This document shows positions 51,509-62,781 of a stretch of DNA of 64,000 nucleotides, in pieces. The stretch is from CAZWLD01 sp964634685. GTDB taxonomy: Bacteria; Bacillota_I; Bacilli_A; Acholeplasmatales; JAEDCM01. The stretch lies in assembly GCA_964634685.1 (NCBI GenBank), contig CAZWLD010000005.1, forward strand, positions 1 through 64,000. The letters are read 5' to 3'. The notes under the pieces are model-generated. The model ran no database searches. It was not told where the DNA came from and was given only the letters and a program-made list of their open reading frames with translations. Both the position numbers and the translations under genes were made by a program. Numbering within the stretch: the stretch's first letter is position 1; the number at the start of each line of letters is the position of its first letter.

Positions 51509-52803
51509 CAGCGGATAATTTTAAGAATTAAGGCATCATTAGACGGGGTATCAGAAATTGTATAAGCCTTAATTACTTCATCGTTTGTTTCATTAACCGG
51601 GCCATTAGCATATAAATAAGCTAGCGGTTCATTTTTCAAAACCTTGTCTCCAAGCTTTTTATTTAAAATAATTCCAACCTCTGGATCAATTGTATCCTCT
51701 TTGGTTTTGCGTCCGGCCCCAAGCTTCATTGCACAAAGACCAATTCCCAAAGCATCAATATGGGAAACATAACCAGCGGTAGGACTTAAAACGGCAATTA
51801 CATTTTTGGCCTTTGGAAAATTATTTGGATCTTGGATATATGATATATCTCCACCCTGAGCCTTAACCATTTCTATTAATTTTTCTAAAGCCTTACCATT
51901 ATTAATGTTTTCTTCTAGCATTGCACGAGCGGTATCAAGATTATCTGTAACCTTAGCGTCTACTACTAAATAGCTACCAATCGTAAGACATAAATCTAAT
52001 AAATCCTTCGGTCCTTGTCCCTTGAGCGTATTGATGGCTTCGATAACCTCTAAGGAATTACCAATCGCACAGCCTAAGGGTTGATCCATATCGGTTAGAA
52101 TAGCGGTCATATGGCGTCCACAATTATTTCCAATATTAACCATTAGGTTAGCTAATTTCGTGGCGTCATCAATATTTTTCATAAAGGCTCCACTTCCAAC
52201 CTTAACATCAAGGCAAATCGCATTTGAGCCTGAGGCTAGCTTCTTGGACATAATCGAAGACGCAATCAAAGGAATTGATGGAACCGTTCCGGTGACGTCT
52301 CTTAAGGCATAAAGCTTCTTATCGGCAGGAGTAAGGTTTCCGGTTTGTCCAATAACCGCTAAGCCGATTTTGTTAACCTGATTAATAAATTCTTCATTCG
52401 ATAAATTAATATTAAAGCCCTTAATCGATTCAAGCTTATCAAGAGTACCACCAGTGTGGCCTAAGCCCCTACCACTCATTTTCGCAAATTTTATACCTAA
52501 AGATGCGACCATTGGCGCTAAAACTAAGGTTGTTTTGTCGCCGACACCGCCGGTAGAATGCTTATCGACCTTGACTCCTTCAATTTTTGATAAATCAATT
52601 TGATCGCCCGAATTTAGCATCGCAATGGCGAGATTTGTCGATTCCTCATCGGTCATTCCTTGAAAATAAACTGCCATCGCAAAGGCTGACATTTGATAAT
52701 CAGGAATCGTGTTATTGGTATACCCTTCAATAATAAAAGCGATTTCTTCCTTGGTTAAGATTCCCCCATCTCGTTTCTTTTCAATTAAATCAACCATTCG
52801 CAT
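51508..52803 (-). CDS. pdp: Pyrimidine-nucleoside phosphorylase
   Basis: 431 aa, cleaves uridine, deoxyuridine and thymidine with phosphate. Opens [21 protein letters not shown]; family signature [38 protein letters not shown]; [27 protein letters not shown]; and [13 protein letters not shown] near the end. AAGGAGG upstream. Works with deoC/deoD found 10 kb away in deoxynucleoside salvage. Confidence 0.95.
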   Translation of the reverse strand: MRMVDLIEKKRDGGILTKEEIAFIIEGYTNNTIPDYQMSAFAMAVYFQGMTDEESTNLAIAMLNSGDQIDLSKIEGVKVDKHSTGGVGDKTTLVLAPMVASLGIKFAKMSGRGLGHTGGTLDKLESIKGFNINLSNEEFINQVNKIGLAVIGQTGNLTPADKKLYALRDVTGTVPSIPLIASSIMSKKLASGSNAICLDVKVGSGAFMKNIDDATKLANLMVNIGNNCGRHMTAILTDMDQPLGCAIGNSLEVIEAINTLKGQGPKDLLDLCLTIGSYLVVDAKVTDNLDTARAMLEENINNGKALEKLIEMVKAQGGDISYIQDPNNFPKAKNVIAVLSPTAGYVSHIDALGIGLCAMKLGAGRKTKEDTIDPEVGIILNKKLGDKVLKNEPLAYLYANGPVNETNDEVIKAYTISDTPSNDALILKIIR

Positions 52804-52816
52804 AAAAATTACCTCC

Positions 52817-55126
52817 TTATTTCTTAAAATTTTTTATTTCTTGTTTTATTTTTACAATGTCATTTATGATAACCCGATTACTCCATTCCTTGGGCATTAG
52901 ACTCCGATATTTTGGCAAATTAAAACGCGAATCAAACAAAATAGCAACTCCTTGATCATCTTCGGTCCTGATAACTCTTCCGACCGCTTGGACAACCTTG
53001 GTGAAGCCCGGGTAGGTATATGCATAATTAAAGCCATCATTTAAAGCTTTATCAAAATGCTCAACTAATAAATTATTGACCTCATTAATCATCGGAAGAC
53101 CAACACTCACAATTAAAACACCACTTAGCATATCGCCAATGTAGTCAATTCCTTCGGAAAAGCTTCCACCCATTACAAAAAAACCAACCTGCGTTTTTTC
53201 ATTATTATTAAAAAGATTTAAAGTGTTCTTTCGTTCCTCTGAAGTCATATCTTTACTTTGAATAATAATATCGTATTTAGAATCCTTAATATTATTATAC
53301 ACCAAATTTAAGTATTCGTATGAAGGAAAAAAGACAATATAATTACCTTTTTTATAGGAAATTAAGGCTTCGATCGTCTCAATGATGCTAGAAACGGAGG
53401 ATTGGCGGCTTTGATATTTTGTTGAAACATCATTTTTAACAATCATCTTCAATTGATTTTGATCAAAGGGGGAAGGGATAATAATGCTTTCGCCAACATT
53501 TTTGGTTATAAGCATTTTGTAATAATCCAAGGGATACATCGTTGCGCTAAAAAAAACCGTTCCAAAGGCTCGTTGTTTAATTGTTTGTAAGATAAATTCA
53601 CTGGCATCAAGGCAAGAGATTTTGACAACGCAGTCATCCTTGTATTCCAAAATAAAGCGAAAATTTTCATTGTAAAAGCCGGCAATTTTATTGAAGCGAT
53701 TAAGATCAAAATAAATGCTCATCGCTTCATTTCTTCCCTTAAATTCGACATTTTCCTTAAAAATAGTTTCAAGCTTACTTGTTAGACGATGGGTTAATTC
53801 TAAAAAATCTGAGGAAAGATCATCATCACAATAAAACTCCGGATAATCATTTCTTTCGCCGAATTTATCGAGATAATCAATGATATCCTTGATTGCCTTG
53901 CGGCTTGATGGTTTGATACTAGAAAGGATTTTTCGTAAAGAAATTAAGCTTTCCTTTTTTATTTCCGCACTATACATATCCTTACTGCGCGAAACAAGAT
54001 TATGGGCCTCATCTACTAATAAAATCGGCTTATAGGTATCATCATCAAAATAACGAATTAAATGCGTTCTGGGACAAAAGGCATAATTATAATCCGCCAC
54101 AATAATATCGGCATAATATGATAAATCAAGAGAAAACTCAAAGGGACATATCTGATATTTGATGGCTATTTGGGTAATATTTTCATAATTCCAAATATCT
54201 TGATTGTCATAAATTTCTCTTATCGCCTCATGAAGATGATTATAATAATCCTTCATATATGGGCAAACATTGATATCGCAATTTCTTTCCTCTAATAAAC
54301 ATGATTTATCCTTATTGGAAAGCTCAATTGTTTTCGCCATTAAGCCCTTTTCCTTTAAAATCTCCATCGCATTTAGGGCAACTTCCTTTAATAAGCTTTT
54401 CGAGGTTAAATAAAAAATCTTGTTTTCTTTTTTTATTGATTTTAAAGCCGAATAAATTGTCGCCATTGTTTTTCCGATTCCCGTCGGAGCGATAGCATAT
54501 AAAATATCATTATCCATAATCGTGCAATAAACATATTTCATAAATTCCCGTTGTCCTTTTCGATAGGTTGGAAAAGGGAAGGTTAGCTCTTCAATAGTTT
54601 TTCGCATTTTTATTCCTTGATCATCGAGCTTAATTAACCATTCAAGATATAAAAACAACGAATCATAAAAGAATTTTTCCATCTCCTCATAATCAAAATG
54701 AAAATCAAAGCTTTTCGTTTCATAATTATCAATGGAAATATAGGTAAGGCGGGCATCGATACTATCAATCATCTTCTCCTGCATATATAAATAGCAATAC
54801 ATCTTGAGCTGAGCTAAATGCTCATGATGAGTAATTTCTTTGAATTCTAAAACATTGTAATGTGAGGATTTTATTTCCTCAAGCAAGCTGCCATTGTTTA
54901 AAACACCATCGATATAGCCCTTGATTGTGACATTACAACCTAGGGCCTCAATTCTTTCGCGGACATAATATTCCTTAATATCCGTTTCCTTGTATTTTCC
55001 TTGTAAATAGCGATGGGCTTCACTTCCCGCCTGGGGATCGGAATTTTGGAAGGTATCCTGCGATAAATCACCGCTACTATATAAATAATAAGCCATTTCC
55101 TTAACGGCTATATCGAGTTCCTTCAT
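52817..55126 (-). CDS. Rad3/XPD-type helicase with N-terminal PD-(D/E)XK-like domain
   Basis: 769 aa. The first 170 residues look like a RecB-type nuclease fold: [27 protein letters not shown] (D...E-x-K), and [10 protein letters not shown]. Helicase motifs: [25 protein letters not shown], FeS cysteines around [16 protein letters not shown] and YQICPFE, VDEAHNL (DEAH), FFSATMYP, and [14 protein letters not shown] (motif VI). Unwinds DNA 5'-3' in repair; fusion to a nuclease fold recalls AddB/Cas4-type partners, not DinG. AAAGGAGATGA upstream. Confidence 0.85.
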   Translation of the reverse strand: MKELDIAVKEMAYYLYSSGDLSQDTFQNSDPQAGSEAHRYLQGKYKETDIKEYYVRERIEALGCNVTIKGYIDGVLNNGSLLEEIKSSHYNVLEFKEITHHEHLAQLKMYCYLYMQEKMIDSIDARLTYISIDNYETKSFDFHFDYEEMEKFFYDSLFLYLEWLIKLDDQGIKMRKTIEELTFPFPTYRKGQREFMKYVYCTIMDNDILYAIAPTGIGKTMATIYSALKSIKKENKIFYLTSKSLLKEVALNAMEILKEKGLMAKTIELSNKDKSCLLEERNCDINVCPYMKDYYNHLHEAIREIYDNQDIWNYENITQIAIKYQICPFEFSLDLSYYADIIVADYNYAFCPRTHLIRYFDDDTYKPILLVDEAHNLVSRSKDMYSAEIKKESLISLRKILSSIKPSSRKAIKDIIDYLDKFGERNDYPEFYCDDDLSSDFLELTHRLTSKLETIFKENVEFKGRNEAMSIYFDLNRFNKIAGFYNENFRFILEYKDDCVVKISCLDASEFILQTIKQRAFGTVFFSATMYPLDYYKMLITKNVGESIIIPSPFDQNQLKMIVKNDVSTKYQSRQSSVSSIIETIEALISYKKGNYIVFFPSYEYLNLVYNNIKDSKYDIIIQSKDMTSEERKNTLNLFNNNEKTQVGFFVMGGSFSEGIDYIGDMLSGVLIVSVGLPMINEVNNLLVEHFDKALNDGFNYAYTYPGFTKVVQAVGRVIRTEDDQGVAILFDSRFNLPKYRSLMPKEWSNRVIINDIVKIKQEIKNFKK

Positions 55127-55142
55127 CTAATTCATCTCCTTT

Positions 55143-55166
55143 AAATAAAAAGCCCTTAAAGGGCAC
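55143..55166 (-). terminator. Terminator after plsC
   Basis: Minus-strand GCCCTTTAAGGGC with a TTTTTATTT tail, containing the plsC stop. Confidence 0.7.
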
Positions 55167-55932
55167 TATTAACGATTTCAAACACCTTTTCACCAAGCTC
55201 GTGCGTGTTTAGATTTTCATATTCGTCACATAAAATTGGTTTATGAATAATGCATTTTACATTCGTTCGACGAAGTGGTGCTCGTTCTTTGATTTTGGTC
55301 ATACCAACTAAGGTAACCGGAATGACAGGTGCCTTTGGCTTCATCGCAAGCTTGTAAGCTCCAGCCTTGATATCCATCATATGCTCATCTGTTCGCGATT
55401 TAATTCCACCTTCAGGAAAGATTATCATCGACATTCCTGATTTGATGAGCTTTATTCCGTTGATAATTGAGACAGCCGCCTCCCGATCACTTTCACGATT
55501 TAGGGCAAGACAGCCAATTGTCTCCATATATTTTCCAACCAAAGGAATATTAAAATTCTCAGGCTTGGAAATAAAGGCTGTTGGTCTTCTTAGCATTGTA
55601 AATAAAACTAAAATATCAACATATGATTTATGATTAGGAAATAAAACAAAGGGACCATCCGGAATATTTTCTAAGCCTTCGTACTTAGGATGAACGTTGA
55701 TGAAAAACAACCCAACCCGAAGTAAGCTTCTAATATAGGCATGCTTAAAGCGATTATCAACCTTTGTATGCTTACAAATCGGAATCATAATTAAAATAAT
55801 TAGAAAAATTGTAATGGCATCAAGTAAAATTGCAATTAAAATATTAATGGGAATTGCCCATAAATAGGTCAATATTAAAAATTGAAACAAACTAAAATAT
55901 GAAACTAAAAAAACAAATAATAATATACCCAT
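55156..55932 (-). CDS. plsC: 1-acyl-sn-glycerol-3-phosphate acyltransferase
   Basis: About 258 aa from ATG 55932. Two N-terminal membrane segments, then the acyltransferase motifs FPNHKSYVDIL (H-x4-D), LNRESDREA, FPEGGIKSRT and the late PVIPVTLVG. Acylates lysophosphatidate to phosphatidate. Directly behind dfrA in the thyA-dfrA operon (TAAGATG), an unusual but plausible pairing. An upstream in-frame start is less well supported. Confidence 0.9.
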   Translation of the reverse strand: MGILLFVFLVSYFSLFQFLILTYLWAIPINILIAILLDAITIFLIILIMIPICKHTKVDNRFKHAYIRSLLRVGLFFINVHPKYEGLENIPDGPFVLFPNHKSYVDILVLFTMLRRPTAFISKPENFNIPLVGKYMETIGCLALNRESDREAAVSIINGIKLIKSGMSMIIFPEGGIKSRTDEHMMDIKAGAYKLAMKPKAPVIPVTLVGMTKIKERAPLRRTNVKCIIHKPILCDEYENLNTHELGEKVFEIVNSAL

Positions 55933-55933
55933 C

Positions 55934-56407
55934 TTATTTCTTCCTTTCATAAACGGCAAAGGTCAATTCCCCCGATACGGTCGCGCTCACCTTGATAAAA
56001 TCATTGTAATCGAAGGCTGGAAAATAGGTATCACCCTCGTATTCCTTATCAATATGCGTAATATAAAGCTTATCGGCATAAGGAAGAGCATATTTATAGA
56101 CGGTTGCGCCACCAATGACAAAGATTTCTTCTTCATGCGGAGCCTTTAGAAAAGCCTCCAAATCATAAACCATTTCACAATCATCAAAGGATAAATCCTT
56201 GATGGTCGCAACATAATGCTTACTATTGGGAAATTTCTTTCCATTTCGATAACCTAAAATGGATAAATAGGTATTATCACCAAGTAAAATCGGGTGGTTT
56301 TTAATTTTTTCACGGAAATATTTTAAATCCTCCTTGTAATGCCAAGGAAGCTCATTGTTTTTTCCAATCAGATTGTTTTTATCCATCGCCCAAATTAATG
56401 AAATCAT
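55934..56407 (-). CDS. dfrA: Dihydrofolate reductase
   Basis: 157 aa. [31 protein letters not shown], then [13 protein letters not shown] and [15 protein letters not shown]. The catalytic aspartate/glutamate position after LPW is H-Y-K-E-D, as in other Bacillota enzymes. ATG overlaps the thyA stop (ATGA). Regenerates tetrahydrofolate oxidised by ThyA. Confidence 0.96.
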   Translation of the reverse strand: MISLIWAMDKNNLIGKNNELPWHYKEDLKYFREKIKNHPILLGDNTYLSILGYRNGKKFPNSKHYVATIKDLSFDDCEMVYDLEAFLKAPHEEEIFVIGGATVYKYALPYADKLYITHIDKEYEGDTYFPAFDYNDFIKVSATVSGELTFAVYERKK

Positions 56408-57270
56408 ACTGACACTTCTCCTTTGATTGATTTATGTGGGTTGTAATCGACAACCTCAAAATCCTCATATTTAAAATCAAAAATAGATTTGACATTCGGA
56501 TTGATAATCATTTTTGGCAATGGTCTTGGTTCTCTTGTTAGCTGAAGCTTGATTTGCTCAACGTGATTTAGATAAATGTGGGCATCACCAATTGTATGAA
56601 CAAAATCACCTAATTCAAAGCCACAAACCTGCGCAATCATCATTGTTAATAAAGAATAAGAGGCAATATTGAAGGGAACACCTAAGAAGATATCTGCACT
56701 TCTTTGATATAATTGACATGATAATTTGTTATTAACAACATAAAATTGCATAAAGCAATGACATGGTGGTAAAGCCATATCATCAACCTCCATCGGATTC
56801 CAGGCTGAAACAATATGACGACGCGAATCGGGATTATTTTTCAAGCCTTCAATCAATTTAGCAATTTGATCAACGCCACCAAAATTACGCCATTGATGAC
56901 CATAAACTGGACCTAAATTGCCCCATTTTTGGGCGAATTCAGCGGATTCCTTAATTTTACCAACGAATTCCTCTAAGGTTTCTCCTTGAAATTCACTACT
57001 TTTTTTATAAGCCTCATAAGGCCATTCATTCCAGATTTTTACATCATTATCAACTAAATATTTAATATTCGTATCTCCCTTTAAAAACCATAAAAGCTCA
57101 TGAATTATCGGTCGACGATATACTCTTTTAGTGGTCAATAAAGGAAATCCTTCGTTTAGGTTAAAGCGCATTTGATAACCAAAATAGCTAATGGTTCCGG
57201 TTCCTGTACGATCGGTTTTCATAACTCCGTTTTCCAAAACAAAGCGGCACATATCTAAATATTGCTTCAT
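56404..57270 (-). CDS. thyA: Thymidylate synthase
   Basis: About 288 aa from ATG 57270 (GAAGGATGTG upstream). Makes dTMP from dUMP with methylene-THF. Motifs: [75 protein letters not shown] with the catalytic Cys, [29 protein letters not shown]. First gene of thyA-dfrA-plsC with its own promoter. Confidence 0.98.
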   Translation of the reverse strand: MKQYLDMCRFVLENGVMKTDRTGTGTISYFGYQMRFNLNEGFPLLTTKRVYRRPIIHELLWFLKGDTNIKYLVDNDVKIWNEWPYEAYKKSSEFQGETLEEFVGKIKESAEFAQKWGNLGPVYGHQWRNFGGVDQIAKLIEGLKNNPDSRRHIVSAWNPMEVDDMALPPCHCFMQFYVVNNKLSCQLYQRSADIFLGVPFNIASYSLLTMMIAQVCGFELGDFVHTIGDAHIYLNHVEQIKLQLTREPRPLPKMIINPNVKSIFDFKYEDFEVVDYNPHKSIKGEVSV

Positions 57271-57297
57271 AAAAAAACACATCCTTCACATTAATAA

Positions 57298-57326
57298 TTT
57301 ATAACATATTTTATTATAAATATCAA
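57298..57326 (-). promoter_or_regulatory. Sigma-A promoter for thyA
   Basis: Minus-strand TTGATA (57321-57326), 17-bp spacer, TATAAA (57298-57303). Confidence 0.7.
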
Positions 57327-57362
57327 CAAAATTCCTCTCCTTATCGCTTGTTAAGGTAAGCA

Positions 57363-57395
57363 TTTAATAAAAAAAGCCCTAGTTGATAAACTAAG
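57363..57395 (-). terminator. Terminator after ssb
   Basis: Minus-strand AGCC-TTAGT...ACTA-GGGCT with a TTTTTTTATT tail, 35 bp behind the ssb stop; one bulge in the stem. Confidence 0.65.
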
Positions 57396-57429
57396 GCTTA
57401 GGCTTATGTATGTGATACTACGAATTTTT

Positions 57430-57765
57430 TTATTTTTCTTTGTCTTGTAAATTGATAAAGAAGATTTGATCAGCGTAGACTTCGAGGATAGACATGCTTT
57501 TCTCTTCTCCTAAATCAAGCTTGCGAGTCGCAATTCGACCCTTGACACCAATGGTTGAACCCTTAGTGCAGTATTGTTGAGCGGTTTCAGCGTAGCCTTG
57601 CCAAACTGTAACCTTGATAAAATCGGTCTCGTATTCGCCTGTTTCTCCATTTTTAAAGGGTCTATTGACAGCCATTGTCATTTCACAAAAGACTTTTCCA
57701 TCATTTGTATTTTTGATCGTTGGTTCAGCGCAAACACGTCCGAATAATAAAACTTGATTAAACAT
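57430..57765 (-). CDS. ssb: Single-stranded DNA-binding protein, lacking the acidic tip
   Basis: About 111 aa from ATG 57765 (AAGGAG upstream). One OB-fold: MFNQVLLFGRVCAEPTIKN, FCEMTMAVNRPFK, DFIKVTVWQGYAETAQQYCTKGSTIGVKGRI, LEVYADQIFFI. The chain stops right after the OB-fold; the flexible linker and acidic DDDIPF-type tip used to recruit repair proteins are missing. Such short SSBs are found as second SSBs (DnaI- or competence-associated). A second, full-length SSB is expected elsewhere. Confidence 0.88.
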   Translation of the reverse strand: MFNQVLLFGRVCAEPTIKNTNDGKVFCEMTMAVNRPFKNGETGEYETDFIKVTVWQGYAETAQQYCTKGSTIGVKGRIATRKLDLGEEKSMSILEVYADQIFFINLQDKEK

Positions 57766-57861
57766 ATTAGCTCCTTTCTTCTTTTTCACCGGTGTAATTT
57801 AAGTATAAAGAAATTTTTATTTTTAAACAAATTGCAAAATAAAGATAAAAATAATGTTTAT

Positions 57862-57894
57862 CAAAAAAAAGAGGCTCCTTTTAAGCCTCTTTTT
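57862..57894. terminator. Bidirectional terminator
   Basis: GAGGCT-CCTTTTA-AGCCTC (57873-57891) flanked by A-rich and T-rich runs, between ssb and the M16 genes. Confidence 0.8.
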
Positions 57895-57915
57895 CAAAAA
57901 TAATATTTAAAATAT

Positions 57916-59238
57916 TTATTGATTTTTTTCTTCTTCGATCATTTTATCATTTTCATCTTCATTTGGTAAAACAACTAAAAAGGATATGTTTTCTTTCTTA
58001 ATCAATTTTATCAATCCATAAATATCATCGATTGTAATTTCATTAAAGACCTCATTGATGATGAACATATCAAGGTCCATAAATTTGTACCTTGTAAAAA
58101 TATTCGCAATCGCCTCAAGATTATTGAAAACCTTGATATAGGACCCAGCCAAGGTTTTCTTTAAACGATTAAACTGCTCGATATCAACCACAAATTCATC
58201 TAAGGAATAAAAAATTCGCTTTAGCTCAAGATATAGCTCCATTGGATAGCGAGTTTCCGCATCACCAATAATTAAATTAAACCCTTTAAGATTCGTAATA
58301 TCAATACTAAAATTATCGTTAACGTATTTTTTTTCAATCAAATCATAAAAAAGAGTTGAGCTTGTGCCAAATAAAAGCTCCGTCAAAATATTAATTGAAA
58401 ACTCAAATTTCATTTGTTCCTTCATACCAAGCTCTAAGGCTGGTAAAATAATTCCATAATAGACCTTGGGAAAATGAGCATTGGTGTGGATTATTTCCAA
58501 ATTTTTATTTACCCTTAGATCATATTTGGGTCGATTTTTGATGATTTGACTTTGATCGTATTCCTTAAATTTAAACTCATGAACGACCTTCATTGCTTCC
58601 CTTAAATCAAAATTACCGACGAAAAAGGCTATCATATTGGAAGGTCGATAAAAGGCATCATAGCACTTATATAAATCTTCCTTGGTTATTTGTTCAATAT
58701 CTTCTATATCTCCGGCAATATCGATTAATATTGGGTGATGATGAAACATATTTTTTAAGAGGACCTTACGATTTTTTTCATCCGGGTCATCCTGATACAT
58801 TTTTATTTCTTCTTCGATAATTCCTTTTTCCTTCATCACTGATTCATCGGTAAAATAGGGGGTAAAAACAAAATCAAATAAAGCCTTTAATGCCTCATTA
58901 AAATTACTTGTCGAACTAAATAGATAGCTTGTTCGGTCATATGAGGTAAAGGCATTAGCGTTCGCTCCAAGCTTATTCATTTCTTCATAGGCATCAGTCC
59001 CATCAGGCATATCAAATAGCTTATGCTCAAGATAATGCGCAATGCCGTTTGGGGAAGTAAAGCGTACGTCATTTATCGTAAAGCTCGTATCAAAGGATCC
59101 ATAATTAATCGAAATACAAGCATAGGCCTTATTGAATAATGGTTTTGGTAAATAATATACTTTCATACCATTATCGAGTGTTTCCTGATATAACGTCTCA
59201 CCAATATTCGGGTAGCTCTTTTTTTCTAATTTTTCCAT
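57916..59238 (-). CDS. M16 family zinc peptidase (YmfH-like), active partner
   Basis: 440 aa. H-Y-L-E-H at 68-72 is the inverted zinc motif HxxEH, followed by KGIIEEEIKMYQDDPDEK with the third ligand glutamate. The second half matches the R/Y substrate region only weakly. Pairs with the next-upstream M16 gene that lacks HxxEH: such two-chain M16B proteases act as dimers with one active and one inactive subunit. Shares no gap with the partner (0 bp). Like Bacillus ymfF/ymfH. Confidence 0.9.
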   Translation of the reverse strand: MEKLEKKSYPNIGETLYQETLDNGMKVYYLPKPLFNKAYACISINYGSFDTSFTINDVRFTSPNGIAHYLEHKLFDMPDGTDAYEEMNKLGANANAFTSYDRTSYLFSSTSNFNEALKALFDFVFTPYFTDESVMKEKGIIEEEIKMYQDDPDEKNRKVLLKNMFHHHPILIDIAGDIEDIEQITKEDLYKCYDAFYRPSNMIAFFVGNFDLREAMKVVHEFKFKEYDQSQIIKNRPKYDLRVNKNLEIIHTNAHFPKVYYGIILPALELGMKEQMKFEFSINILTELLFGTSSTLFYDLIEKKYVNDNFSIDITNLKGFNLIIGDAETRYPMELYLELKRIFYSLDEFVVDIEQFNRLKKTLAGSYIKVFNNLEAIANIFTRYKFMDLDMFIINEVFNEITIDDIYGLIKLIKKENISFLVVLPNEDENDKMIEEEKNQ

Positions 59239-60495
59239 CTAATCTTCCCCCTTTAGCATATAAATTGTGTTCAAGGCTAAGCGATTAGCACAATCGATTA
59301 CATCTTCTTTTGTGACCTTCAAATATTCTAAAATAATATCATTAATATCACTTGAGCGATGATTAAGCTTGATAGCATAAACCAAATTGGCATTATTAAA
59401 GGGATTATCATCGCCCTCCTTCAAGGAATTGACAATCGAATTTTTGGCATATTGAAGCTCTAAATCGGTGAAATCACCTTTTTGAATAGCCTTAACCTGC
59501 TTAATAATTAAATCCAATGCCCTTTCAAAATTTTTCGGGTTGATGCCAGCATAAATATAGGCATAGCCATGAAAATTATTGAAATTACAATAAATGTTAT
59601 AACAGAGCGAAGCCTTCTCCCGGACATTCACAAATAGCTTTGAGCTTGGACAAAGTCCAAGGATTGAAGAAAGGGTATTATAGCTGTAAAAATCATTAAG
59701 CTTGAAAGGATAAAAATAGCCTAAATAAAGCTTTCCTTGATTAATGTCCTTATCTGTTTTGATGATTTTTTCAACATTAGTAACTTCTTTATCAATGACA
59801 TGATAGGGATTAACTAAAGGATTATAGCTTCGATAGCTAAATATTACTTCAATTAAATTTTTCATATCATCATCAATATCACCAGTAATGACGATATCAA
59901 GCATATCATTTTTGAGCATATTTTGATATTCTTGATATAAATTCTCTTCATCGATTTTTTCTAAATCCTCAATATATCCATAGGCGGGCATCGCAATATC
60001 TAAGCCTTTAAGCATTTCATTTAGAAATTCTTGCTTGGCTTTTATCTCCTTATTATCAAGTGAAGATTCGATTTCTTCCTTTAATAAGCGCTTTTCCTCA
60101 AGAACAATTTTTTTGTCAAAGGCATTTTTGACGGTGATAGGATTAAAGATGATTTCGCGCAATAAATCTAGTGAATCTACAGTTAAAGTTTTATAATCAA
60201 CATATTTTTGGTCAATAAAGGACATTGAAAATTGGATTAATGATGATTTCCCATAACGCGATGAAGCGACTGATATTGATAAGTCATATAAATCATCCGT
60301 TCGTAAGGATAATTTTTGTTTATTGGGATAATTCTTCGTTCCCGCCTTTAAAACATACGGAATTAAAGCTCTTTTGGTGACATTTTCTCTTGTGAGCGAA
60401 CCCAAAAATTTCACAGTAATCGCATATGTTTTAAATTTATTGGTTTTGAATAAATGTAAATCATAGCCCAATTGATTAATTAATTCATATTCCAT
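59239..60495 (-). CDS. M16 family protein without zinc motif (YmfF-like), inactive partner
   Basis: 418 aa with the M16 fold: ALIPYVLKAGTKNYPNKQKL (where HxxEH would lie), LSSILGLCPSSKLFVNVREKASLCYNIYCNF (R/Y-like substrate clamp) and FNNANLVYAIKLN. The zinc ligands are absent, so it is the regulatory half of the peptidase. Starts at 60495, first gene of the pair. Confidence 0.88.
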   Translation of the reverse strand: MEYELINQLGYDLHLFKTNKFKTYAITVKFLGSLTRENVTKRALIPYVLKAGTKNYPNKQKLSLRTDDLYDLSISVASSRYGKSSLIQFSMSFIDQKYVDYKTLTVDSLDLLREIIFNPITVKNAFDKKIVLEEKRLLKEEIESSLDNKEIKAKQEFLNEMLKGLDIAMPAYGYIEDLEKIDEENLYQEYQNMLKNDMLDIVITGDIDDDMKNLIEVIFSYRSYNPLVNPYHVIDKEVTNVEKIIKTDKDINQGKLYLGYFYPFKLNDFYSYNTLSSILGLCPSSKLFVNVREKASLCYNIYCNFNNFHGYAYIYAGINPKNFERALDLIIKQVKAIQKGDFTDLELQYAKNSIVNSLKEGDDNPFNNANLVYAIKLNHRSSDINDIILEYLKVTKEDVIDCANRLALNTIYMLKGED

Positions 60496-60530
60496 AAATA
60501 TCTCCTTATCTATAGTATTATCGAAAAATC

Positions 60531-60558
60531 GAAAAAAATGCTAGTCAGCGACTAGCAT
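60531..60558 (-). terminator. Terminator after deoD
   Basis: Minus-strand ATGCTAGTC-GCT-GACTAGCAT with a TTTTTTC tail; the deoD TAG stop lies in the stem. Confidence 0.85.
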
Positions 60559-61268
60559 AATGCCATTTCTAAAGCAATCATCATCATATTAGTAAATGAT
60601 TTTTGTCTTTCCTCCGATGTTGTAATTTCCGGATGGCAGAAGGAATCAGATACGGTTAATAAACAAGCAGCCTTCTTGCCTAGGGCCTTGGCATTGGCAA
60701 ATAATGCGAAGGATTCCATTTCCACAGCGCAACAGTTATGCTCTTCAAAAAGCTTTTTAAAATCGGTTCCGCCAATACGATAGAAAACATCGCTTGAGTG
60801 AATGATGCCCTTTGTTAGCTTAATATCTAAAGATGACGCTATTTTTTCAAGCTCATCATTTAATTTCTTAGTCGCATATAAAACATCATCATCACAAAGA
60901 TTCATCGTTTTAGCATAGCTTGATTCACTGTAGGCACCTTCAACTAAAATGGTATCAAAAACATGAAGGCTTGGGTCATAGGCACCGCATGAGCCAATGC
61001 GGATGATGTTTTCAACACCATAAAAATTATAGAGCTCATAAGAATAAATTCCAATTGATGGCATTCCCATTCCACTTCCCATAACGGAAATTTTGTGTCC
61101 CTTGTAATATCCAGTATAGCCAAACATATTACGAACATTATTGATTTTTTTAACATCAGTTAAAAAGGTTTTAGCGATGAATTCCGCTCTTAAGGGATCA
61201 CCTGGCATCAAAACAGTTTTTGCAAATTCATCTTTATCTTTAACTTCAATATGAGGTGTAGGTATCAT
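60552..61268 (-). CDS. deoD: Purine nucleoside phosphorylase DeoD
   Basis: 238 aa hexameric-type [71 protein letters not shown] with the catalytic Asp. Cleaves purine (deoxy)nucleosides. Overlaps deoC by 4 bp. Confidence 0.97.
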   Translation of the reverse strand: MIPTPHIEVKDKDEFAKTVLMPGDPLRAEFIAKTFLTDVKKINNVRNMFGYTGYYKGHKISVMGSGMGMPSIGIYSYELYNFYGVENIIRIGSCGAYDPSLHVFDTILVEGAYSESSYAKTMNLCDDDVLYATKKLNDELEKIASSLDIKLTKGIIHSSDVFYRIGGTDFKKLFEEHNCCAVEMESFALFANAKALGKKAACLLTVSDSFCHPEITTSEERQKSFTNMMMIALEMALC

Positions 61269-61912
61269 TTTTCTTCTCCTTTAAGTAATTTTGTTCCATT
61301 GCTTGTGCCAATACGGGTTGCGCCAAGCTCAACATATTTTAAGAAATCCTCGCGCGTTTTAACGCCTCCACTTGCTTTTACGCCCATATCACCAACGGTT
61401 TTTTTCATAAGGGCAACATCGCTAAAATTGGCACCACTAGTTCCAAAGCCAGTTGATGTTTTAACGAAATCCGCTTTAGCGCGTTTAGCCGCAAGACAAA
61501 CATTGACCTTTTCTTCATCGGTTAAATAGCAGGTTTCAATAATAACCTTAACAACATGAGCCCCGGCCACATCCTTAACCGCTTTAATTTCGTTAAAAAT
61601 GTATTCGAAATTTCCCATCTTAGCTTGACCGATGTTGATAACCATATCAATTTCATCAGCGCCATCAAGTAAAGCCTGTTTCGTTTCAAAAACCTTCGTT
61701 TCTAGGGTATTAGCCCCTAAAGGGAAGCCAATTACTGTACAAACATCAACATTACTTCCTTTTAATAAGCTATATGCTAGTTTAACCCAAACTGGATTTA
61801 TACATACACTAGCAAAATCATTTAAGATAGCCTCCTGGCATAGCTTTTCAATATCCTCTCTTGTCGCAAAGGCATTGAGCTTAGTGTGATCAATTAATTT
61901 ACTTTCTTTCAT
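61265..61912 (-). CDS. deoC: Deoxyribose-phosphate aldolase
   Basis: 215 aa TIM barrel. [43 protein letters not shown] (Asp), [15 protein letters not shown] with the Schiff-base lysine, [19 protein letters not shown] with the second lysine. Splits deoxyribose 5-phosphate from salvage into acetaldehyde and glyceraldehyde 3-phosphate. 14 bp behind the unknown 284-aa gene. Confidence 0.97.
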   Translation of the reverse strand: MKESKLIDHTKLNAFATREDIEKLCQEAILNDFASVCINPVWVKLAYSLLKGSNVDVCTVIGFPLGANTLETKVFETKQALLDGADEIDMVINIGQAKMGNFEYIFNEIKAVKDVAGAHVVKVIIETCYLTDEEKVNVCLAAKRAKADFVKTSTGFGTSGANFSDVALMKKTVGDMGVKASGGVKTREDFLKYVELGATRIGTSNGTKLLKGEEK

Positions 61913-61926
61913 TTATACCTTCCTTT

Positions 61927-62781
61927 CTAGTCAACTAATTGTGAAAGTCGAAGATTCACAAAATCCATATTAACTTCACGGAATTTTGACTTTTTCATTA
62001 ATTTTTTTATTTTTTTATTTTCTTTTGAATCCGTAATTTTCGTGCCCTTTTGGAAGCCAGGCAAATCGATTAAATATTTTTCAATGGCTTCATAGACCTC
62101 GCTATAGGCGTAAATGTGCGTTTCTAAATTATTACAGGAGTAATAAATGTAATCGACAGCCGGCGGAATAATGGTATCTGTTCCTTCCTTCCATTTAATA
62201 GCGGTTCGCACAACATCAAATTTGTCTAATAAAAACATATATGATGGAGCATTGATGCCTTCGTTTAAATATTCAATTTGAAGCTCATAATTGGCCTTTT
62301 GATAATTCAATATATTGGATAGCTTTTTGGTCTCAACATAATGGTATTTTTGATATTCCTCAGGGAATTTTTCTTTACACACCGATTTAAAATATTGATA
62401 AACCTCATGAATTAAATTCATATCAAATTTTAAAGCATCCTCAAATAATTCATTATAAACGTATAAATCGAGCTCATTACATAAGGCTTGAACTATTTCA
62501 AAAATGATATTAGCCTTATAATATGGAACATATTCTCCCATTTGCATTCGGAAATTCAAATTGATAAAATTTGATTTAATTTTAAAAATGTTAGGAACTA
62601 AAAGCTTATGCTGAATCGTAAAAACAGCTTTATTTTCAAGAGTTTCATCATAATAATTAAAATAACCAATTTCATCCTTTAATTCATACGTTATTTCCGG
62701 ATATCTTGAAAAAAAAGAAAATATTTTATCAGAATCAACTGATTTTTTACTGTCTCTGAAAAAATAAAAATTAAAATCCAT
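61927..62781 (-). CDS. Hypothetical protein heading the deoC-deoD operon
   Basis: 284 aa, soluble, aromatic and lysine rich: MDFNFYFFRDSKKSVDSDKI to the charged end (KGTKITDSKENKKIKKLMKKSKF). Mixed alpha/beta with a beta-rich first half (VFTIQHKLLVPNIFKIKSNFINLNFRM). No known motif. Co-transcribed with deoxynucleoside salvage genes, so a role there is possible but unsupported by sequence. Confidence 0.65.
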   Translation of the reverse strand: MDFNFYFFRDSKKSVDSDKIFSFFSRYPEITYELKDEIGYFNYYDETLENKAVFTIQHKLLVPNIFKIKSNFINLNFRMQMGEYVPYYKANIIFEIVQALCNELDLYVYNELFEDALKFDMNLIHEVYQYFKSVCKEKFPEEYQKYHYVETKKLSNILNYQKANYELQIEYLNEGINAPSYMFLLDKFDVVRTAIKWKEGTDTIIPPAVDYIYYSCNNLETHIYAYSEVYEAIEKYLIDLPGFQKGTKITDSKENKKIKKLMKKSKFREVNMDFVNLRLSQLVD

